6,056 bases of DNA from Propionibacteriaceae bacterium (GTDB lineage: Bacteria; Actinomycetota; Actinomycetes; Propionibacteriales; Propionibacteriaceae): contig JAISCH010000051.1 of NCBI GenBank assembly GCA_031265725.1, positions 1 to 6,056 on the forward strand, given 5' to 3'. Shown here in pieces: positions 1 through 4,951 of this stretch; the stretch's first letter is position 1; each line of letters starts with the position of its first letter. The notes under the pieces were generated by a model that was given only the letters and a program-made list of their open reading frames with translations, ran no database searches and was not told where the DNA came from. Both the position numbers and the translations under genes were made by a program.

Positions 1-2
1 GC

Positions 3-1865
3 TATGTCGGGCAGCTTTGGCGGATCCCCGCCCAAGGCGCGCCCAGGCGGCTGACCAGGGGATTCCGCGACACCTCGCCCAAATTCTCCCCGGACGGCTC
101 GCTGATCGGATTTTTGCGCGCCACTCCAGACGGGTCGGCGCAATTGGCGGTCATGCCCGCTGACGGCGGGGAGCCGATGGTCGTCACCGACCGTAAAATG
201 GGCGTCAGCGATTTCTGCTTCACTCCGGACGGCAGCCGCGTCGTCTTCAGCTCAGCGGTGCCCGAAGAGGGACGCTATGGCACGCTGGCCGGAGTAGACG
301 CCGCCGCTGAGGACCCCCGTCGGATCGACACGCTCTCCTTCCAGTACAACGGCCGGGGCTATCTGGCCGACCAGCGGATGCAGGTATTCGTGGTCGAACT
401 GCCCGATCCGAGTGACGAGCCGCCGGTTAAAGCCATCGGAAGGGCCGCCAAAGCCGCTGCGGACGAGTCGTTGCTGCCGGTGGCCAGGCAGTTGACCGAC
501 GCGGACGCCGACCACGCTCAACCGGTGGTCTGGGGCGAATATGTCATCGTGGTGTCCGCCCGGCACGCCGGTCATGACAGCGACCTGCGCCATGACCTCT
601 ACCGGATTCCGCTCGCTGGCGGCGAGGCGGTCAATCTCACCGACCTCAGCCCGCGAACCACGCTCGACTGCTCCTCGCCAGTCGTCGTCGGTGATTTCGT
701 CTATTTCGTGGCTCATGATTTGGGAGCCAGTGGACGCGATTTCGTCGGCGCGAACGGCGCGGTCTACCGCGTCCAGGCCGAGGGCGGCGAAGCCGAACGG
801 CTCAGCGATCCCACTGAGCTGGATATCGCCTCGATCAGCGAGTACTCCGCCGACGCACTGCTCGGCGTGCTGCTGGAACGAGGGACTGGGGTCCCGCTGC
901 GAATCTCCCCCACTGGCGAATTGAGCCGCTTGGCCGTGCCCGCTGGGGCGTCGGTGCAGGGAATCGCCGCCGGAGCCGGTCAAATCTGGGCCAGCGTCTC
1001 CACCTTGGACTCACCCGGCGAGATCGCCTTGTTGGGCGCCGATCCGGCCATCCGCACTGACTTCGCCGCCGCGCTGCACGGGGCTTGCGACGTCGTCCTT
1101 CCGCAGGAAGTCGTCTCCACCAGCCCAGACGGCGCTCGAATCCAAGGTTGGGTGTTCCTGCCTTCCGGGCCGGGGCCGCATCCAGTATTGCTGAATATCC
1201 ACGGCGGTCCTTTCGCCGCGTATGGACCGGCCTATTTCGACGAAGCCCAGGTGTATGCAAACGCCGGATACGCGGTGGTGATGTGCAATCCACGTGGCTC
1301 GGCCAGCTATGGGGAAGCCTTCGGCAAAGCCATCCAGGGTGCTTTCGGGGACCGGGACGCCCTCGACGTGCTCTGTTTCCTCGATCACGCTTTGGCGACT
1401 TTCCCCGAACTCGACGCCGGACAGTTGGGCGTCATGGGCGGCTCCTATGGCGGCTATCTCTCCGCTTGGATCATCGCTCACGACCATCGTTTCAAGGCCG
1501 CCATCGTTGAGCGCGCCTATCTCGACCCGCGTTCGTTCATCGGCTCGTCCGATATTGGCTGGTTCTTCGCCTACGCCTACAACACCGACGATCCGGCGAC
1601 GATGGACGCGCAATCACCGCTGCTGCTGGCCACCCAGGTGCGCACGCCCACCCTCGTCCTCCATTCGGAGAACGACCTGCGCTGCCCGCTCTCCCAAGCC
1701 CTGCGCTACTACACCGAATTGAAATTGGCCGGAACCGAAGCGGAACTCCTGGTCTTCCCCGGCGAGACCCATGAGCTCTCCCGCTCCGGAAGACCGATCC
1801 ACCGCAGACAACGCTTCGAAGCGATCCTGCAATGGTGGTCCCACCACCTCGGCAAAGAGTCCTGA
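3..1865 (+). CDS. S9 family serine peptidase (acylaminoacyl-peptidase / dipeptidyl aminopeptidase type), 5'-truncated by window
   Basis: The reading frame is open from base 3, so the true start lies upstream; 620 residues are visible and probably only a few tens are missing. The N-terminal two thirds look like the beta-propeller of prolyl-oligopeptidase relatives, with PD40-like blades such as KFSPDGSLIGF and CFTPDGSRVVF. The C-terminal alpha/beta hydrolase domain begins near visible residue 370. It carries the oxyanion-side HGGPFAAYGPAYF, the nucleophile motif GGSYGGY (Ser codon 1443-1445), the acid in HSENDLRCP (Asp codon 1674-1676) and the base in ETHELS (His codon 1770-1772). The triad is complete and correctly spaced, so the enzyme should be active. 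The family cleaves short peptides or releases N-terminal residues, usually in the cytoplasm; the missing N-terminus prevents a check for a signal peptide. It lies 117 bp upstream of the ada-alkA gene on the same strand, but that gap has promoter-like features, so co-transcription is uncertain. Exact substrate specificity cannot be read from the sequence. Confidence 0.93.
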   Translation, partial: YVGQLWRIPAQGAPRRLTRGFRDTSPKFSPDGSLIGFLRATPDGSAQLAVMPADGGEPMVVTDRKMGVSDFCFTPDGSRVVFSSAVPEEGRYGTLAGVDAAAEDPRRIDTLSFQYNGRGYLADQRMQVFVVELPDPSDEPPVKAIGRAAKAAADESLLPVARQLTDADADHAQPVVWGEYVIVVSARHAGHDSDLRHDLYRIPLAGGEAVNLTDLSPRTTLDCSSPVVVGDFVYFVAHDLGASGRDFVGANGAVYRVQAEGGEAERLSDPTELDIASISEYSADALLGVLLERGTGVPLRISPTGELSRLAVPAGASVQGIAAGAGQIWASVSTLDSPGEIALLGADPAIRTDFAAALHGACDVVLPQEVVSTSPDGARIQGWVFLPSGPGPHPVLLNIHGGPFAAYGPAYFDEAQVYANAGYAVVMCNPRGSASYGEAFGKAIQGAFGDRDALDVLCFLDHALATFPELDAGQLGVMGGSYGGYLSAWIIAHDHRFKAAIVERAYLDPRSFIGSSDIGWFFAYAYNTDDPATMDAQSPLLLATQVRTPTLVLHSENDLRCPLSQALRYYTELKLAGTEAELLVFPGETHELSRSGRPIHRRQRFEAILQWWSHHLGKES

Positions 1866-1922
1866 CGACAGCTCTCCCGCAAGATTGGTGACGATAACGT
1901 AACCTGCCTGGCAATTGCTGGT

Positions 1923-1948
1923 CCGAAAACGGCTAGCCAACGTTTCGG
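1923..1948. promoter_or_regulatory. Imperfect inverted repeat upstream of ada-alkA, candidate operator
   Basis: CCGAAAACG (1923-1931) pairs with CGTTTCGG (1941-1948), leaving one extra A in the left arm and a 9-nt centre. The centre plus the last G of the left arm contains the 8-bp palindrome GGCTAGCC (1931-1938). The element lies 35-60 bp before the ATG of the Ada-AraC-AlkA gene and covers the place of the -35 box for the proposed -10. That position would suit an activator of the Ada/AraC type. It is not a convincing terminator for the peptidase gene, because no T run follows. It does not match the E. coli Ada box as I know it. Operator function is inferred. Confidence 0.35.
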
Positions 1949-1956
1949 AAGCAGGC

Positions 1957-1964
1957 CATAATCT
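1957..1964 (+). promoter_or_regulatory. Candidate -10 element for the ada-alkA/ogt operon
   Basis: CATAATCT contains both CATAAT (1957-1962) and TAATCT (1959-1964), the latter fitting the actinobacterial TANNNT -10 pattern. The hexamer 17 bp upstream of CATAAT (TAGCCA) is a poor -35, which would fit dependence on an activator. Transcription would start around 1969-1971, giving a very short leader before ATG 1983, or a leaderless message beginning at GTG 1971. This is judged by eye only. Confidence 0.35.
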
Positions 1965-1972
1965 TGGGATGT

Positions 1973-1976
1973 GGAG
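1973..1976 (+). promoter_or_regulatory. Ribosome binding site that supports ATG 1983 for ada-alkA
   Basis: GGAG lies 6 nt before ATG 1983. The in-frame GTG 1971 and ATG 1977 lie too close to this site, or upstream of it, to use it. A start at 1983 puts six residues before the conserved CYRA motif, close to what I recall for actinobacterial relatives. Confidence 0.55.
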
Positions 1977-1982
1977 ATGATT

Positions 1983-3470
1983 ATGGGCGATCCTGCTGCC
2001 TGCTACCGGGCGTTGGTATCCCATGACGCACGGTTCGACGGCCGGCTCTTCATCGGCGTCAGAACAACCCGGATCTACTGTCGTCCGGTCTGCCGGGTCC
2101 GTACCCCGCATCTGGAGAATTGCACTTTCCACCCGAGCGCCGCTGCCGCTGAAGACGCTGGATTTCGGCCATGCCTGAAATGCCGCCCCGAATTGGCGCC
2201 TGGCTTCGCCCCAGTCGATGCCCGGAGTAGGTTGGCCCACCGGGCCGCTCGGCTCATGGTAAGTGATGCTTTGGATGGAGGGATCGAGGAGATCGCCAAC
2301 CAGTTGGGGGTGACCAGTCGCCAGTTGCGCCGATCATTCGAGCAGGAGTATGGAGTCGCCCCAGTCCGTTTCTTGCTGACCTTGCGGCTGCTGATGGCCA
2401 AGGCCCTGCTCACTGACACTGAGTTGGCCATAACGGACATCGCCTTCGCCGCTGGCTTCGGGAGCATCCGCCGTTTCAACGAGACGTTCCACAAGCACTA
2501 CCGGATGGCTCCGAGTCATTTCAGGCAGCAGCTTGAGTCGAGGATCGGACAAAGGGACACCATGCCGGACGCCATTACCGTGCTGACTGGTTATCGTGGG
2601 CCGCTCGATTGGGAGTGGCTGCTCGGTTTTATCGGCGCGCGCACCATTGCCGGGATTGACGCTGTATCCGAGGGGAGCTATCGGCGCGCCGTTCGTCTGG
2701 TCAACGATGGCAAGGTGTGCAGCGGCCACATCGCGGTCAGTCCGGCGGATGGGAAGGACGCGTTGGCGGTCAACGTATCGACTTCGCTGCTGCCGGTGCT
2801 CCCCGCCGTGTTGATGAGGGTGCGGGCGCTGTTCGATCTGGACTGTGAGCCCAGTGCTGTTCATGACCATCTGCGCGTCATGGACGAGGTGGTTCCCGGC
2901 TCGAACACGCTCGGTGTCCGAGTGCCAGGGGCGTTCGACTCTTTTGAGATGGCGGTGCGGGCCATCCTCGGCCAACAGGTGACTGTGAAGGCCGCTAGGA
3001 CATTGGCCAACCGAATGGCTGAGACGTTGGGCGAGTCGGTGGAGAATCCGGTTGCGGGGCTGACCCGCGTCTTTCCCAGCGCTGAGACGATTGCCGCCCT
3101 GCCCGGCCCTGTCGAGGACGCTCTCGGCCCGCTTGGCGTCACTGGCAGCCGGGCGCGCGCCATCCGCGCACTGGCTGAAGCTGTGGCGACCGGCGCGATT
3201 GAGCTGTCGCCATCGGCCGAAGTCGCGGTGACGATGGAACGGCTGCTGGCGTTGCCTGGCATCGGCCCGTGGACCGCGCATTATCTGGCGATGCGGGCAT
3301 TGGCCTGGCCGGACGCCTTCCCGCACACCGATTACGGGGTCAAGCTGGCTTTCACTCAGGCGTTGGGGCCGGGGGCCGATGTATCCCCCAAACGTATTCT
3401 GGAAATCGCGGAAGCATGGAAACCTTGGCGCGCATACGCCACGATGAATCTTTGGAGGTCGCTGTCATGA
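1983..3470 (+). CDS. alkA: Ada-type methylation sensor / AraC regulator fused to AlkA DNA-3-methyladenine glycosylase
   Basis: This 495-residue protein joins three modules. Residues about 7-75 are the Ada zinc domain, with all four cysteines present (Cys33 and Cys37 in CRPVC, Cys64 and Cys67 in CLKC). In Ada, one of these takes methyl groups from DNA phosphotriesters and turns the protein into an activator. Residues about 83-185 form an AraC-type DNA-binding domain with two helix-turn-helix units (IEEIANQLGVTSRQLRRSF and ITDIAFAAGFGSIRRF). Residues about 199 to the end are AlkA: its N-terminal domain, then a HhH-GPD fold with ILGQQV, the hairpin LPGIGPWTAHY and a catalytic Asp at 450 in HTDYGVK, aligned with Asp238 of E. 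coli AlkA. The end (WKPWRAYA) matches a full-length AlkA. It should excise alkylated bases and control its own operon. The ogt gene overlaps its last 4 bp. Alternative starts are GTG 1971 (499 residues) and ATG 1977. Domain assignment is firm; autoregulation is inferred from E. coli Ada. Confidence 0.95.
   Translation: MGDPAACYRALVSHDARFDGRLFIGVRTTRIYCRPVCRVRTPHLENCTFHPSAAAAEDAGFRPCLKCRPELAPGFAPVDARSRLAHRAARLMVSDALDGGIEEIANQLGVTSRQLRRSFEQEYGVAPVRFLLTLRLLMAKALLTDTELAITDIAFAAGFGSIRRFNETFHKHYRMAPSHFRQQLESRIGQRDTMPDAITVLTGYRGPLDWEWLLGFIGARTIAGIDAVSEGSYRRAVRLVNDGKVCSGHIAVSPADGKDALAVNVSTSLLPVLPAVLMRVRALFDLDCEPSAVHDHLRVMDEVVPGSNTLGVRVPGAFDSFEMAVRAILGQQVTVKAARTLANRMAETLGESVENPVAGLTRVFPSAETIAALPGPVEDALGPLGVTGSRARAIRALAEAVATGAIELSPSAEVAVTMERLLALPGIGPWTAHYLAMRALAWPDAFPHTDYGVKLAFTQALGPGADVSPKRILEIAEAWKPWRAYATMNLWRSLS
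3454..3458 (+). promoter_or_regulatory. Strong Shine-Dalgarno for ogt inside the 3' end of ada-alkA
   Basis: GGAGG sits 8 nt before ATG 3467, within the final codons of the upstream gene. With the ATGA stop/start overlap at 3467-3470 it fixes the ogt start and indicates coupled translation. Longer in-frame starts upstream would lie deep inside the AlkA domain. Confidence 0.85.
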
Positions 3471-3964
3471 CGATTCGCAAAGCTCACTACCAGTCTGGCT
3501 TGGGAACGATCCTGGCCGCCGTCTCAGATGGCGCGGTCACCGGATTGTGGTTCGAGGGCCAACGCTATTTCCCCGCTGCCGCCGCAGCTTGGGACGAGGT
3601 CCAAGACGATCCCGTGCTGCCCAAGCTCTTCAACTGGCTGGACGGCTATTTCGCTGGTGACAACCCCGCCGTCGACTTCCCGCTGGCTCCCCAAGGGACG
3701 CCCTTCCAGCAACGAGTGTGGTCGGTCCTGCGGGACATCCGCTACGGCGAGATCACCACCTATGGCGCAATCGCCACCAGTATCGCTGCCCAATCCCCCA
3801 ATGGCCGCACCTCAGCCCGGGCAGTCGGCGGCGCAGTCGGCCACAACCCGATATCCCTGGTGATCCCCTGTCATCGGGTCATCGGCTCGACCGGGAGCCT
3901 CACCGGATACGCCGGTGGACTCGACCGCAAAACAGCTCTGTTGCAATTGGAAGGGGGCCGCTAG
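3467..3964 (+). CDS. ogt: Methylated-DNA--[protein]-cysteine S-methyltransferase
   Basis: This 165-residue protein transfers the methyl group of O6-methylguanine, and probably O4-methylthymine, irreversibly onto its own cysteine. The active site is IPCHRVI with Cys135. The DNA-binding motif carries the expected arginine (SARAVGGAVGHNP, Arg118) and the Asn127 hinge, and GSLTGYAGGLDRK completes the active-site wall. The start of the catalytic domain is typical (GTPFQQRVWSVLRDI, residues 77-91). Its length matches stand-alone Ogt/MGMT enzymes, and it has no Ada zinc domain, because that module is fused to AlkA in the upstream gene. The ATGA overlap and a GGAGG site 8 nt upstream make it the second gene of a two-gene operon. 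Expression should follow the methylation-sensing regulator upstream; this is inferred from E. coli Ada. The stop codon faces the stop of the next gene, 8 bp away. The symbol ogt is chosen over ada because the sensor domain is absent. Confidence 0.96.
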   Translation: MTIRKAHYQSGLGTILAAVSDGAVTGLWFEGQRYFPAAAAAWDEVQDDPVLPKLFNWLDGYFAGDNPAVDFPLAPQGTPFQQRVWSVLRDIRYGEITTYGAIATSIAAQSPNGRTSARAVGGAVGHNPISLVIPCHRVIGSTGSLTGYAGGLDRKTALLQLEGGR

Positions 3965-3975
3965 AAAGTCTTCTA
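3962..3975. repeat. Short perfect inverted repeat containing both convergent stop codons
   Basis: TAGAA (3962-3966) and TTCTA (3971-3975) are exact inverted copies around AGTC. The left arm begins with the TAG stop of ogt, and the right arm, read on the minus strand, begins with the TAG stop of the ADP-ribosylglycohydrolase gene. The stem is only 5 bp and AT-rich, so it is weak as a terminator. No stronger terminator is visible between these genes. Confidence 0.45.
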
Positions 3976-4776
3976 AGGTGAAACTTTGTCTTGGAACCTA
4001 TTGAGCACTTCCAACAAGCCTGGCGCGAGCCGTTTTCTGACTTCTTTGTCGAATCGATGCGGAATGGTGAAATAGCCCTCAGCGATGCTGCCCGCTATAG
4101 CCGCCCGGGTGTCGGTGTCGCCGCCCAATGACACGGCCCGCCACAGGCAGTCCTTGAAAGACTCCGCTGCTAAGAAGGCCAACACCGCTTCGGGCACAGT
4201 CTCCTGGCAGGAAACGCCTTTGCCGCCACGAGCTTGCAAAGTTTTCCACGGCATTGACAAGTCATAACTGAAACGGTTTTCCAGATAGGTTTTGATCTCT
4301 TGTTTCGTCTTGCCATTGCGCGCCAAGAAAATGGCCCCAGCGGTCGCTTGAGCGCCTTTTATCCCCTCGGGGTGGTTGTGCGTGACGGCAGCGGTTATCT
4401 CCGCCCAACGTTCCACTTGCGGCAAAGTGGGAAACAGCCATCCGACTGCGGACACTCGCATGGCTGAGCCATTGCCGAAACTGCCATACGGCTTCGGGTC
4501 GGCCTCTTGCAACCACTGCCGGAACATGCCCCCGTAGCCGCCTTTGGGCAGCCGGTACGCCTTGGCAAAATCGCGCATGGCAGTTGTCACCGCCTGTGGG
4601 CCTTTGCTCTCGTCCCCAGCAACTTCCAGCAACGCATGCCCCACCGCAAGAGTGAGCAAGGTGTCGTCAGTGTAGTTGGCTTCTGCGGGAAACAAGACAA
4701 ATTTGCCCGGACTGACCCGTTTCCGGCCGAATTCGTAGGGACTCCCCACGATGTCCCCCGCGATAGCTCCTAACAT
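3973..4776 (-). CDS. ADP-ribosylglycohydrolase family protein (DraG/ARH-like)
   Basis: This 267-residue protein belongs to the metal-dependent family that cleaves ADP-ribose from modified amino acids or related substrates. The hallmarks are GAIAGDIVGSPYE at the N-terminus, the metal-binding YTDDT (Thr36, Asp37, Asp38), GSFGNGSAMR (98-107), THNHPEGIKGA (132-142) and SLGGDTDTRAAIAGSIAEG (216-234), with Asp220, Asp222 and Thr223 as further metal ligands. All expected ligands are present, so it should be active. No signal peptide or membrane segment is visible. I chose ATG 4776 because AGGAGG lies 6 nt before it and the conserved GAIAGD motif starts two residues in; a GTG at 4800 would add eight residues of unlikely sequence. 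It converges with ogt and diverges from the fic gene. Parts are much poorer in GC than the neighbours (25 of 60 bases in 4261-4320, against 45 of 60 in 3121-3180), which may mark a different origin. The substrate is unknown: DraG reverses nitrogenase-reductase modification, but no nitrogen-fixation gene is seen here. Confidence 0.93.
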   Translation of the reverse strand: MLGAIAGDIVGSPYEFGRKRVSPGKFVLFPAEANYTDDTLLTLAVGHALLEVAGDESKGPQAVTTAMRDFAKAYRLPKGGYGGMFRQWLQEADPKPYGSFGNGSAMRVSAVGWLFPTLPQVERWAEITAAVTHNHPEGIKGAQATAGAIFLARNGKTKQEIKTYLENRFSYDLSMPWKTLQARGGKGVSCQETVPEAVLAFLAAESFKDCLWRAVSLGGDTDTRAAIAGSIAEGYFTIPHRFDKEVRKRLAPGLLEVLNRFQDKVSP

Positions 4777-4782
4777 CTCTCC

Positions 4783-4788
4783 CCTCCT
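4783..4788 (-). promoter_or_regulatory. Shine-Dalgarno deciding the start of the ADP-ribosylglycohydrolase
   Basis: On the minus strand AGGAGG (4788 down to 4783) lies 6 nt before ATG 4776. This is close to a perfect ribosome binding site and argues against the in-frame GTG at 4800, which would lie upstream of it. Confidence 0.85.
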
Positions 4789-4888
4789 CGTTGGCCTCAC
4801 GCTATCAGAATGCCCACGAGGTTCTTCCGGTGTCGATCCGTTGTCGCAACCCAGATATTTCCAGTCCAGAAATCCAGCAGTCTGAATG

Positions 4889-4917
4889 CTGAACTGATAA
4901 TAAACTGTCGGTATACT
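4889..4917 (+). promoter_or_regulatory. Candidate sigma-70-type promoter of the fic gene
   Basis: TATACT (4912-4917) is one mismatch from the TATAAT consensus. CTGAAC (4889-4894), 17 bp upstream, keeps the central TGA of TTGACA but matches only three of six positions. The transcript would begin near 4924 and leave a leader of about 28 nt before ATG 4952, with AAGGA inside it. Judged by eye. Confidence 0.5.
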
Positions 4918-4937
4918 TTCAGATCAGCCAAAACTGT
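4902..4937. repeat. Two AAACTGT direct repeats flanking the fic -10
   Basis: AAACTGT occurs at 4902-4908 and again at 4931-4937, 29 bp apart, close to three helical turns, one on each side of TATACT. CTGAT (4894-4898) and ATCAG (4923-4927) form a further 5-bp inverted pair around the same element. The arrangement could be an operator, but each copy is short and chance is possible. Confidence 0.3.
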
Positions 4938-4941
4938 TAGT

Positions 4942-4946
4942 AAGGA
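4942..4946 (+). promoter_or_regulatory. Ribosome binding site of fic
   Basis: AAGGA is 5 nt before ATG 4952. An in-frame TAA at 4901-4903 and the absence of any ATG, GTG or TTG between it and 4952 make this the only credible start. Confidence 0.75.
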
Positions 4947-4951
4947 ACGCG

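Larger units (their letters stand above)
4777..4951. promoter_or_regulatory. Divergent intergenic region between the ADP-ribosylglycohydrolase and fic genes
   Basis: These 175 bp must hold the promoters for both divergent genes. The middle is AT-rich (25 G+C of 60 bases in 4861-4920) relative to the coding regions. It contains the proposed fic promoter, two AAACTGT copies and, on the minus strand, a TATTAT hexamer (4902 to 4897) that could be a -10 for the hydrolase gene but has no good -35. No small gene with a ribosome binding site was recognised here, in particular no antitoxin-like ORF directly before fic. Confidence 0.6.

Noticed and set aside
252..983. Minus-strand open frame opposite the peptidase propeller
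   Set aside because: No recognisable domain; it is fully covered by the peptidase gene, whose PD40 blades and catalytic triad are clear.
1911..1926. E. coli-type Ada box near AATT at 1913-1916
   Set aside because: The GCAA half does not occur at the expected distance; the GCAATTGC palindrome there is short and may be chance.
1866..1982. Rho-independent terminator after the peptidase gene
   Set aside because: The only stem (1923-1948) is imperfect and is followed by mixed sequence without a T run, so operator function is more likely.
2334..3326. Long minus-strand open frame (330 codons) opposite the AlkA region
   Set aside because: It lies wholly inside a well-supported gene on the other strand, its translation is rich in His, Arg and Gln with no recognisable domain, and it is what GC-rich coding sequence commonly produces antisense.
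3269..3466. Upstream in-frame extension of ogt
   Set aside because: The extension would overlap the catalytic region of AlkA in another frame and matches no methyltransferase sequence; GGAGG plus the ATGA overlap fixes the start at 3467.
4777..4800. GTG 4800 as the start of the ADP-ribosylglycohydrolase
   Set aside because: The perfect AGGAGG lies between this GTG and ATG 4776, and the family's conserved GAIAGD normally sits at the very N-terminus.
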